From the NCBI RefSeq assembly GCF_014644495.1, contig NZ_BMKU01000006.1:62001-126000 (forward strand): a stretch of DNA of 64,000 nucleotides. The letters run 5' to 3'. Under the pieces are notes generated by a model. That model made no database searches. It saw only the letters and a list, made by a program, of their open reading frames with translations, and was not told the DNA's origin. Shown here piece by piece: positions 43,008 to 51,098 of this stretch. The stretch comes from Pseudarthrobacter polychromogenes. Lineage in GTDB: Bacteria; Actinomycetota; Actinomycetes; Actinomycetales; Micrococcaceae. Position 1 is the first letter of the stretch. The number at the start of each line of letters is the position of its first letter. Made by a program: the position numbers and the translations under genes.

Positions 43008-43827
43008 TCAGCCTCGGGTTGCCAGTGCAGCCCTGATCTCGGAGACAACCTGCTCTTGGTTGAACCAGATGTGCTCGGGCATGTAGCGGAGAACGGCGTA
43101 GCCCTTAACCGTGGAGGAATTATTCCTGTCCCGGTCCCTGAGCATGTCCGCCCGCTTGGAGTGGAACGCGTAGCCGTCAATCTCCACGATAAGGAAGCCG
43201 TTGAGGAGGAAGTCCACATACCCGCCCGATTCCGGGTATGTGGACCTGAACTTCAAAGTCGATGCCGTTTACCCGGAAAAGGTGCTGGGCGTCCACTTCA
43301 ACGATGGATTCGGCGCGGAGATCCAGGTCCTGGAGAGCCCGCAGTGCCGGCGCGGACCGGTCCGCGCGGAGTTCCTGTTTCAGGAGCTCCAAAGGCAGGC
43401 TGTAGAGCCGGATGGCCGACGTCGCCAGGGCAGTTGACGCTGGCGGCGGCAGGCATCCCAGCGCGTGCAGCACGACGTCTTCGACGCCCGCCAGCGGCAG
43501 GGTTGGGTGGCCGCTGAAGCGCACCGATCGGTGCCGGATGAACCCTGCGCCGTGGCCATGGTTGCAGGCCAGATGCAGTTGGAGTGGCGCCTTCCTGAGC
43601 CAGAGTCCATAGTGCGGCGCTGCGCTCGCGCAGGTCAGCCGCGCGTTGTGATGGATGGCTGCCGCCAGCTCTTTGTTGCAGTTGGGCGCGAGGAAGACTC
43701 CGCGCTTGGGTTGGTGGGCGCCACGCTGCGTGAGCCGGGCTATGTCCCTTCGCGAGTACCCGGCGTCGAGCAATTGGGCCGTCCGGGCGACTCCGCCGGC
43801 TTGTTTCAGGTGCTCGAGGATGTCCAT
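43008..43827 (-). pseudogene. AbiEi/DUF559-type protein gene, frameshifted
   Basis: The N-terminal frame from ATG 43827 reads MDILEHLKQAGGVARTAQLL, a winged-helix start typical of AbiEi-antitoxin-like/DUF559 proteins, and continues to VNGIDFEVQVHIPGIGRV. The conserved endonuclease-like end, DFLLNGFLIVEIDGYAFHS followed by DMLRDRDRNN, is in another frame. The span of 820 nt is one base too long; removing a base near 43225 would give a normal 272-residue protein. The break lies inside a perfect 13-bp inverted repeat. The gene is probably inactive unless the base is a sequencing error. It is inserted between the regulator and the ureohydrolase gene. Confidence 0.8.
43212..43245. repeat. 13-bp perfect inverted repeat at the frameshift
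   Basis: GTCCACATACCCG (43212-43224) and CGGGTATGTGGAC (43233-43245) are exact complements with 8 bp between. The frameshift of the DUF559-type gene falls within it, as expected for quasi-palindrome (template-switch) mutagenesis. Confidence 0.75.
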
Positions 43828-44147
43828 CTGGCAATTCCAGTCGGACGGGACCGGCAATTGGAACAGTGCCCGGGCCGTATGTGGATTCGGTGGGCAGCGC
43901 TCTGCCGTACGTTCCTGCCCAGTTGGTGGCGGGCGCCCGGGCAGTCCTTTCCGGCTGAGCGCGGCCGGCCCGCGGACCGCGTGGTGCGGCAGGGTCGGGG
44001 TCCGGTGGCAACTGGGGAGGAACGCGCGGCGAGAGTGGATCCAGGACGGGACCATGCCGATGAAGTAAACAAGTGGTGCACATGAGGAAACCACCTGTAT
44101 GATTGCAGTCACACCAGTCCCTCAACTCCTCGAAGGAGAGGCCTCTA
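43828..44147. other. Divergent intergenic region before the ureohydrolase gene
   Basis: I see no gene here. TATGAT at 44098-44103 is a candidate -10 for the ureohydrolase, with a small dyad GTGGT/ACCAC (44073-44094) just upstream that could be an operator. The symporter motif TATTGCTC does not occur in full. The rest is the upstream region of the minus-strand frameshifted gene. Confidence 0.4.
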
Positions 44148-45212
44148 TTGGAAGAGCTGCGCATCGAAGCCAACGGCAACCTTGGCCCCATCGATTCATC
44201 CCGGATTCCCCGTTACGCGGGAGCTGCCACCTATGCCCGCCTTCCCCGCCTGGACCAGGTGGCAAAGGCCGATGTCACGGTGGTGGGCGTGCCCTTCGAT
44301 TCCGGCGTCTCCTACCGCCCGGGTGCCCGGTTCGGCGCCAACCACGTCCGTGAAGCAAGCCGGCTGCTGCGCCCGTACAACCCGGCATGGGACGTCAGCC
44401 CCTTCGAGAACATCCAGGTAGCCGACGCCGGGGACATGGCCGTCAACCCGTTCAACATCAACGAGGCCATCGAAACCATTCAGCAGAACGCCCTGGACCT
44501 CACGGCGGGCGGCGGCAAACTGGTGACCCTGGGCGGTGACCACACCATCGCTTTGCCGCTCCTCCGCGCCGCTGCCGAGCGTGCCGGCGGGCCCATCGCC
44601 ATGCTGCACTTTGATGCGCACCTGGATACCTGGGACACCTACTTCGGGGCCGAGTACACGCATGGCACCCCGTTCCGCCGGGCCGTCGAGGAAGGCATCC
44701 TGGACACGGAAGCCATCAGCCACATCGGCACCCGCGGCCCCCTCTACGGCAAAAAGGACCTCGACGACGACCATCGCTTCGGGTTCGGCATCGTCACCTC
44801 TGCCGACGTCTACTACCAGGGCGTCCTGGAAACCGTGGCCAAGGTCCGTGACCGGATCGGCAACCGCCCGCTGTACATCTCCGTTGACATCGACGTCCTG
44901 GACCCCGCCCACGCCCCGGGCACCGGCACCCCCGAAGCGGGCGGCATCACCAGCCGCGAGCTGCTGGAAATCATCCGCGGCTTCCGCGGCATGAACCTCG
45001 TGGGAGCGGACATCGTGGAGGTGGCCCCCGCCTACGACCACGCCGAGATTACCGGCGTGGCCGCCAGCCATGTCGCCTACGAACTGGTCACCCTGATGGC
45101 CGACAACGCCGTGCCAGGCGACCGCTTCGGAGAAGCCAACGGTTACGCCGCCCAGGCCCTCGGCCAGGAATCCCGCCGCCCGGCAGGCTTCGCCCCGGCA
45201 GGCAAGGAGTAG
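44148..45212 (+). CDS. Ureohydrolase (agmatinase/guanidinobutyrase family)
   Basis: The 354-residue protein has all manganese-ligand motifs of the arginase/agmatinase family: GGDHT (about 128), DAHLDTWD (about 155) and [19 protein letters not shown] (about 244). It hydrolyses a guanidino group to urea and an amine. Agmatine, 4-guanidinobutyrate and related compounds are possible; the family members cannot be told apart by these motifs. I take TTG 44148 ([10 protein letters not shown]) because AAGGAGAGG lies seven bases upstream; no ATG or GTG fits. The ThDP enzyme follows after 4 bp. Confidence 0.88.
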   Translation: MEELRIEANGNLGPIDSSRIPRYAGAATYARLPRLDQVAKADVTVVGVPFDSGVSYRPGARFGANHVREASRLLRPYNPAWDVSPFENIQVADAGDMAVNPFNINEAIETIQQNALDLTAGGGKLVTLGGDHTIALPLLRAAAERAGGPIAMLHFDAHLDTWDTYFGAEYTHGTPFRRAVEEGILDTEAISHIGTRGPLYGKKDLDDDHRFGFGIVTSADVYYQGVLETVAKVRDRIGNRPLYISVDIDVLDPAHAPGTGTPEAGGITSRELLEIIRGFRGMNLVGADIVEVAPAYDHAEITGVAASHVAYELVTLMADNAVPGDRFGEANGYAAQALGQESRRPAGFAPAGKE

Positions 45213-45216
45213 CCGG

Positions 45217-46935
45217 ATGGGCGACGTCACTGCGGGCGCGGCTGCCGCACCCGCTGCAAAGAATCCGGGCCCGGGAGTGCGCAACGGCGGGGACCTCGTC
45301 GTCGAAACCCTTGAGGCGCTGGGCGCCAAAACCGTCTTTGGCATCCCGGGCCAGCACGCCTTGGGACTCTTCGATGCCATGGGCCGCGGCAACCTGCAGT
45401 TCGTCTCCTCCCGGGTGGAAAACAACAGTGCCTTTGCCGCGGACGGGTATTCCCGGGCGACGGGCGAGGTGGGAGTCCTGTTCCTGTCCACCGGCCCCGG
45501 CGCGCTGACGTCCCTGGCCGGGCTGCAGGAAGCCTACGCCACGGGGGTTCCCATGGTTGTGGTGGCCAGCCAGATCCCGCTCGAGGGCCTGGGGGCCAGG
45601 CGCAAGGGCATGCTGCACCAGCTCGATGACCAGAAGGCGTCGGCGGCCAACGTCACCAAGAGCCAGCGGCTGATCCAGCACGCGTCCGGCATCCCGTCTG
45701 CAATCCAGGACGCCTGGACCGAGGCGATCTCCTCGCCCCAGGGTCCCGTCTGGCTGGAGATCCCGCAGAACGTCCTGCTCGATCCCATCCTGGTGCCCCC
45801 GGTGGAGGATGCGCTCGCCGAGGCGGCGGACAATCCGCCCCGGGTGGAGCTGGTCCGGGAAGCGGTGAAATGGCTGCAGTCCGCGGAACGTCCGGCCATC
45901 ATCGCCGGCGGCGGCACGCGGCGGGGCCGGGCCGAAAAGTCCCTGCTCTCAATTGCCGAGAAGCTTCGTGCACCCGTGATCTGCACGCCGGGCGGAAACG
46001 GTGCCTTCCCCTGGAACCACGAGCTCTCGCTGCAGTCCTGGATCGAGGACCGCTACATGACCGACCTGCTGGAGGACGCGGACGTCCTGGTGGTCATCGG
46101 ATCATCCCTGGGCGAGGTCACCTCCAACTACTTCACCTTCGAACCGCACGGCCGGATCATCCAAATCGACGCCGAACCAAGGGTCTTAGAGTCCAACCGC
46201 CCCGGGCTGGGGATCCGGGCAGACGCAGGCCAGGCGCTCGCCGCCCTTGACGAAGCCCTGGACTCCGGGGCCGGCCGGGCCGCGCCCGCCTGGCACGGAA
46301 AACCGCCCGAGGAACTGGTCAAGGAATCCCTGGCGAAGGTCCGCGCACGCCTGGAGTCGCAGGACCTGGCCAAGGAACTGACGTTCATGGCGGACATCCG
46401 CGAGGCGGTACCGGCGGACATGCAGACCTTCTGGGACATGACCATCGCGGCATACTGGGGCTGGAGCTGCTGGGACGCCCGCGAGGGCCAATTCCATTCG
46501 GCCCAGGGCGCCGGCGGGCTGGGCTTCGGCTTCCCGGCAGCCATCGGAGCGGCCGTGGGACTCGAAACGGTGGGCAGGCCCGCTGGCTCTGCGCGGGTCC
46601 TGGCCGTATCCGGTGACGGATCCTCGATGTATTCCATCTCTGAACTTGCCACCGCGAAGCAGCACAACGTTCCGGTCACCTGGCTGATTGTGGACGACGG
46701 CGGCTACGGCATCCTGCGCGAATACATGGTGGGCGCCTTCGGCAAAGCCACGGCCACCGAACTGGCCCGCCCGGACTTCGTCAAACTTGCCGAAGCTTTC
46801 GGTGTGTCTGCCGTTAAGGTGGCGCCAGAGGACGTGGGGGACGCGCTGAAGGCAGGCTTCGCTGCTGACGGGCCGAACGTCGTCGTGGTGGAAACCCTGC
46901 TGAAGATGTTTGCGCCCACGCACCTGGCGGAATGA
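45217..46935 (+). CDS. ThDP-dependent enzyme, candidate 2-keto acid decarboxylase
   Basis: The 572-residue protein has the three-domain layout of acetolactate synthase/decarboxylases. The catalytic Glu is in RVENNSAFAADGYSRATG (about residue 67). The ThDP/Mg motif begins SGDGSSMYS (about 466) and ends VDDGGYG, with Asp where Asn is usual. Coupling to a ureohydrolase gene (4-bp gap, AAGGAG ribosome binding site) recalls AruI, the 2-ketoarginine decarboxylase of the arginine transaminase pathway, whose later product 4-guanidinobutyrate is split by a ureohydrolase. That role is inference; acetolactate-synthase-like activity is an alternative. Confidence 0.85.
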   Translation: MGDVTAGAAAAPAAKNPGPGVRNGGDLVVETLEALGAKTVFGIPGQHALGLFDAMGRGNLQFVSSRVENNSAFAADGYSRATGEVGVLFLSTGPGALTSLAGLQEAYATGVPMVVVASQIPLEGLGARRKGMLHQLDDQKASAANVTKSQRLIQHASGIPSAIQDAWTEAISSPQGPVWLEIPQNVLLDPILVPPVEDALAEAADNPPRVELVREAVKWLQSAERPAIIAGGGTRRGRAEKSLLSIAEKLRAPVICTPGGNGAFPWNHELSLQSWIEDRYMTDLLEDADVLVVIGSSLGEVTSNYFTFEPHGRIIQIDAEPRVLESNRPGLGIRADAGQALAALDEALDSGAGRAAPAWHGKPPEELVKESLAKVRARLESQDLAKELTFMADIREAVPADMQTFWDMTIAAYWGWSCWDAREGQFHSAQGAGGLGFGFPAAIGAAVGLETVGRPAGSARVLAVSGDGSSMYSISELATAKQHNVPVTWLIVDDGGYGILREYMVGAFGKATATELARPDFVKLAEAFGVSAVKVAPEDVGDALKAGFAADGPNVVVVETLLKMFAPTHLAE

Positions 46936-46983
46936 CCCGCCACTGCTCCTGACCAGCCCCTCCTCCTGACCTTGGTCTCCTTG

Positions 46984-47015
46984 AGGCCCCAGCTCGCACA
47001 GAGCTGGGGCCTTTC
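46984..47015 (+). terminator. Intrinsic terminator after the ThDP gene
   Basis: Perfect 12-bp arms AGGCCCCAGCTC (46984-46995) and GAGCTGGGGCCT (47001-47012) surround a 5-nt loop, followed by TT. It ends the ureohydrolase operon. Confidence 0.8.
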
Positions 47016-47046
47016 GCGTGCACCCCAGCAAGCGATTAGTTTCCCA

Positions 47047-47075
47047 AAGCAACAACTTTTAATATATAGTTGCTT
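47047..47075 (+). promoter_or_regulatory. MarR operator and promoter
   Basis: AAGCAAC (47047-47053) and GTTGCTT (47069-47075) are inverted with a 15-bp AT-rich spacer that includes TATAGT (47065-47070), a likely -10. An inner CAACT/AGTTG dyad lies in the same place. A MarR dimer bound here would block its own promoter, as is usual for MarR/efflux pairs. The AT-rich stretch stands out in this GC-rich region. Confidence 0.6.
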
Positions 47076-47104
47076 CAGGCAAACAACTGAGGAGCCCTTC
47101 AACC

Positions 47105-47578
47105 ATGGCAGTAGCGCCGGACACGGCAGCAGATCTTGTGTACCAGATCTTCGACCTCCAGCGGGCGGTGCGGTGCATCGCAACCGCCAGCGTGCGTGGG
47201 CAGGACACGGGGGTGGCGCTCCAGGGCGTGCTGCGCTTCGTGGGGGAGGGGGAGTCCCGGGCCACGCGGCTCGCCGAGCGGCTGGGAGTCAGCGCGCCGG
47301 TGCTCAGCCGGCACATCGCGGACCTGGAGGAGCACGGGCTGGTGGTCCGCAGGCAGGACCCCGACGACGGCCGGGCCCAGCTGGTTGCCCTGACGGCCCT
47401 GGGAGCGGAAAAACTCCGCCACATCGAGGACCAGCGGACGGCGGTCCTGCAGGAGTACCTGCGCGACTGGAGCGAGGAAGACGCCGGCAACACGGCCAGA
47501 ATCCTGCACAAACTCACCGATTCACTCAAGCAATCAGCCCGGGCAACGGCGGCCGGCACCATCACAACCACCGCTTAG
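47105..47578 (+). CDS. MarR-family transcriptional regulator
   Basis: The 157-residue winged helix has the MarR core: GVALQGVLRFVGEG, SRATRLAERLGVSAPVLSRHIADLEEHGLV and wing RRQDPDDGRAQLVALT. It probably represses itself and the MFS gene 10 bp downstream and releases DNA when an effector binds. The ATG follows GAGGAG. The AT-rich dyad upstream is the likely operator. Confidence 0.92.
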   Translation: MAVAPDTAADLVYQIFDLQRAVRCIATASVRGQDTGVALQGVLRFVGEGESRATRLAERLGVSAPVLSRHIADLEEHGLVVRRQDPDDGRAQLVALTALGAEKLRHIEDQRTAVLQEYLRDWSEEDAGNTARILHKLTDSLKQSARATAAGTITTTA

Positions 47579-47588
47579 GAGCAGACCT

Positions 47589-49199
47589 ATGGCCAGAACT
47601 GCCGCCCCCGCCACATCAGCAGGCGCCCCCGCGGGCACTCCGCCCGAGATGTCCCACCGCCAGATCATGGAAGCCCTCACCGGGCTCCTCGCCGCCTTCT
47701 TCACGGCGATCCTCAGCAGCACCATCGTGGCCAACGCGCTGCCCACCATCATGTCCGACCTGCACGGCACCCAGACCGACTTCGCCTGGGTCATCACCGC
47801 CGCGCTGCTGGCCAACGCCGCCACCACCCCCATCTGGGGCAAACTCGCCGACCTCTACAACAAGAAGGTCCTGGTCCAGCTCAGCATCATCATCTTCGTT
47901 GCCGGCTCCGTCATGGCCGGCCTGTCCGAAACCATCCCGCTGCTGCTGGGTGCCCGCGTGATCCAGGGCGTGGCCATGGGCGGACTCACGGCACTGTCCC
48001 AGGCCATCATCGGCACCATGATCCCGCCGCGGAACCGAGGGAAATACTCCGGGTACATGGGCGCGGTCATGGCAGTCGGCACCGCCGGCGGACCGCTGCT
48101 GGGCGGCTTCATCGTGGACAGCCCGCTCGGCTGGCGCTGGACCTTCTTCGTCTGCGTGCCGCTCGCCGTCGTCGCCCTCATCCTGCTGCAGGTCACCCTC
48201 AAAATCAGCCACGTCCGCCGTCCCGCCAAGATCGACTGGCTGGGCTCCATCCTGCTGACCTCCGGTGTGAGCCTCCTGCTGATCTGGGTCTCGTTCGCCG
48301 GCAACCCCGCCTACTACGACTGGATTTCCTGGCAGACGGCCGCCATGGTGGGCGGCGGCATCCTCCTGCTGGCCCTGCTGGTACTGGTGGAATCCAAGGT
48401 GGAGCAGCCCATCATCCCGCTCAAGATCATCTCCGAACGCACCACGGCACTGGCCATCCTCGCCTCCGTCGCCGTAGGCGTGGCAATGTTCGGGTCATCC
48501 ACCTTCCTGGGCCAGTACTTCCAGGTGGCGCGCGGCGCCAGCCCCACGGAAGCCGGGCTCCTGACCCTTCCCATGATCGCCGGAAACCTTGTTGGTTCAG
48601 TGGCCTCGGGACAGCTGATCAGCCGGACGGGCAAGTGGAAGGGCTACCTGATCGCCGGTTCCATCCTGCTGATCGGCGGGCTGGGACTGTCCGGAACCTT
48701 GGACCACACCACAGAACTCTGGCACGCAGGGGTCTTCACCGCAGTGCTGGGCCTTGGCCTGGGCATGCTGATGCAGAACCTCGTTCTGGCCGTGCAGAAC
48801 ACTGTCCGGGCTTCAGACATCGGCACGGCAAGTGCATCGGTTGCCTTCTTCCGGTCCGTGGGCGGCGCCATCGGCGTCTCCGTCCTGGGCGCCATCCTGG
48901 CAAACCGGGTCAGCGAGCTGGCCACGCAGGGCTTGGCAACCGCAGGCATCCCCGTTGAGGGAGGTACGGCCGGTGCCAGCATGGACCTGGCGCACATGCC
49001 GGAACCTGTCCGCGACATCATGCGGGCCGCCTACGGTGACGCCACCGCGGAGGTGTTCCTGATCTCCGCCGCCGTGGCCGTCGTGGCGCTGGTGTCCGTA
49101 CTGTTCATCAAGGAGAAACCCCTCCGGCGCACCGTGGACATCCAGCCGGGGGCCGAGGGAAAGAGCACGACGGCGGAGCGCGCCCCGGCTGGCAGGTGA
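47589..49199 (+). CDS. MFS drug exporter, DHA2 (14-segment) family
   Basis: The 536-residue protein has 14 predicted membrane segments and DHA2/EmrB-type motifs: FFTAILSSTIVANALPTIMSDL in segment 1, GKLADLYNKKVLVQ in loop 2-3, and MGAVMAVGTAGGPLLGGFI in segment 5 (the antiporter motif C region). It should export toxic compounds in exchange for protons. It is co-transcribed with the upstream marR gene, and substrate and inducer may coincide. A small GGGG/CCCC hairpin at about 49205-49217 may end the unit. Confidence 0.9.
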   Translation: MARTAAPATSAGAPAGTPPEMSHRQIMEALTGLLAAFFTAILSSTIVANALPTIMSDLHGTQTDFAWVITAALLANAATTPIWGKLADLYNKKVLVQLSIIIFVAGSVMAGLSETIPLLLGARVIQGVAMGGLTALSQAIIGTMIPPRNRGKYSGYMGAVMAVGTAGGPLLGGFIVDSPLGWRWTFFVCVPLAVVALILLQVTLKISHVRRPAKIDWLGSILLTSGVSLLLIWVSFAGNPAYYDWISWQTAAMVGGGILLLALLVLVESKVEQPIIPLKIISERTTALAILASVAVGVAMFGSSTFLGQYFQVARGASPTEAGLLTLPMIAGNLVGSVASGQLISRTGKWKGYLIAGSILLIGGLGLSGTLDHTTELWHAGVFTAVLGLGLGMLMQNLVLAVQNTVRASDIGTASASVAFFRSVGGAIGVSVLGAILANRVSELATQGLATAGIPVEGGTAGASMDLAHMPEPVRDIMRAAYGDATAEVFLISAAVAVVALVSVLFIKEKPLRRTVDIQPGAEGKSTTAERAPAGR

Positions 49200-49364
49200 C
49201 CCTGAGGGGTAATCCCCGCGGATGATCTTTCCCTGCGCCTGTTTCACCACAGGAAGGAGTTTCGTAGAGTGGGAAGGCTGAGGATGTCCGCCCCGGCTGC
49301 TACTACTTAAGCCTCCTACTCTTGACGAACCCATCATCGAACTCATCCCTAAGGACCCGTGGGC

Positions 49365-51098
49365 ATGCTCCTCACCCTCATACGGCGGTTTTCCAGGCCG
49401 TATAGGCCGTTCATCGCGGCCGTCATTGTGTTCCAGCTGGCGTCCACCATCGCGGCGCTGTACCTGCCCAGCCTGAACGCCCAGATCATCGACCAGGGGG
49501 TGTCCCGCGGGGACACCGACTTCATCTGGCGGACGGGCGCGGTGATGCTGGCGGTGGCGTTCCTCCAGGTGGGCACCGCCATTGCAGGTGTGTACTTCGG
49601 CTCGAAGACGGCCATGGCCATGGGCCGTGACCTGCGCCGCGGGGTGTTCCGCAAGGTCACCAGCTTCTCGGCCATGGACGTCAACGCCTTTGGTGCCCCA
49701 ACGCTCATCACCCGCGGCACCAACGACGTCCAGCAGGTCCAGATGCTCGTGCTGATGGGCCTGAACTTCATGGTGGCAACGCCCATTATGTGCATTGGCG
49801 GCATCATCATGGCGCTGCGCGAGGACCTCAACCTGTCCTGGCTGGTGTGGGTTTCCGTGCCCCTCCTGACCGTGGTGGTGGGGTACCTGGTGGTCCGGCT
49901 CATGCCGATGTTCCGGTCCATGCAGAAAAAGATCGACCGCATCAACGCCGTCCTGCGCGAGCAGATCATCGGCATCCGGGTGGTCCGCGCCTTCGTCCGG
50001 GAGCCGTATGAAACGGAGCGCTTTGGCGGAGCGAACAAGGAACTGACGGATGTCTCGCTGAAGATCGGCGCCCTGTTTGTCCTGATGTTCCCTGCCATCG
50101 GCATGATCCTCCACCTGTCCACCGCGGCCGTGCTGTGGTTTGGCGGGCAGCGCGTGGACTCCGGCGAGATGCAGGTGGGCGCCCTGACCGCCTTCCTGCA
50201 GTACCTGCTGCAGATCCTGATGGCGGTCATGATGGGCACCTTCATGGCCATGATGATCCCGCGCGCGTCAGTCTGCGCGGACCGTATTGGCGAGCTGCTC
50301 GACGTCGAGCCCTCCATCCACGATCCTGAACGCCCGGAGGTGCCGGGCACGCTGGCCGGCGTGGTGGAGTACCGGAACGTAACCTTCGCCTACCCTGGCG
50401 CCGAGTCGCCGGTGCTGAGCAACATCAGCTTCACGGCACAGCCCGGCCAGACCATCGCGATCATCGGATCCACCGGCTCGGGAAAAACCTCCCTCCTGTC
50501 CCTCCTGCCCCGGCTCTACGACCCCGCGGAGGGGGAGGTCCTGCTGGACGGGGTCCCGGTCAGCAGGATGGACCGGGCCGACATCACCCGGCGGGTGGCC
50601 ATGGTGCCGCAGCGGCCATATCTCTTCTCCGGAACCATCGAGCACAACCTGAGGTTCGGAAAGACCGGGGCCACTGACCAGGAACTGTGGGACGCACTGC
50701 AGGTGGCGCAGGGCGACGAGTTTGTCCGCGCCAAGAAGAACGGCCTCGGATCCCGCATCTCCCAGGGCGGGACCAACGTCTCCGGCGGCCAGCGCCAGCG
50801 CATCTGCATCGCCAGGGCACTCGTGAGCAGGCCCCGCGTGTACCTCTTCGACGATTCTTTCTCCGCACTGGACGTGGCCACAGATGCCCGGCTCCGGGCC
50901 GCGCTGAAGGGCATCACCGCAGACGCCACCGTGATCATCGTGGCGCAGCGGATCTCCACCATCACCGAAGCGGACCAGATCCTGGTGCTGGACAACGGAC
51001 GCATCGTGGACCGCGGTACGCACCAGGAACTCCTGGAAACCTCGCCCACCTACCAGGAAATCGTTGAATCCCAGCTGAGCGTGGAGGAAATGGCATGA
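49365..51098 (+). CDS. Heterodimeric ABC exporter subunit with degenerate ATP site
   Basis: The 577-residue half-transporter has a six-segment membrane domain (about 1-310) and an ATPase domain with Walker A GSTGSGKTS, signature VSGGQRQR and Walker B YLFDDSFSALD. The catalytic Glu is replaced by Asp, as in the degenerate-site partner of heterodimeric exporters such as TM287 and LmrC/BmrC-type proteins. I choose ATG 49365, nine bases after AAGGA; GTG 49359 is an alternative. The stop overlaps the partner gene by 4 bp. Confidence 0.9.
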   Translation: MLLTLIRRFSRPYRPFIAAVIVFQLASTIAALYLPSLNAQIIDQGVSRGDTDFIWRTGAVMLAVAFLQVGTAIAGVYFGSKTAMAMGRDLRRGVFRKVTSFSAMDVNAFGAPTLITRGTNDVQQVQMLVLMGLNFMVATPIMCIGGIIMALREDLNLSWLVWVSVPLLTVVVGYLVVRLMPMFRSMQKKIDRINAVLREQIIGIRVVRAFVREPYETERFGGANKELTDVSLKIGALFVLMFPAIGMILHLSTAAVLWFGGQRVDSGEMQVGALTAFLQYLLQILMAVMMGTFMAMMIPRASVCADRIGELLDVEPSIHDPERPEVPGTLAGVVEYRNVTFAYPGAESPVLSNISFTAQPGQTIAIIGSTGSGKTSLLSLLPRLYDPAEGEVLLDGVPVSRMDRADITRRVAMVPQRPYLFSGTIEHNLRFGKTGATDQELWDALQVAQGDEFVRAKKNGLGSRISQGGTNVSGGQRQRICIARALVSRPRVYLFDDSFSALDVATDARLRAALKGITADATVIIVAQRISTITEADQILVLDNGRIVDRGTHQELLETSPTYQEIVESQLSVEEMA

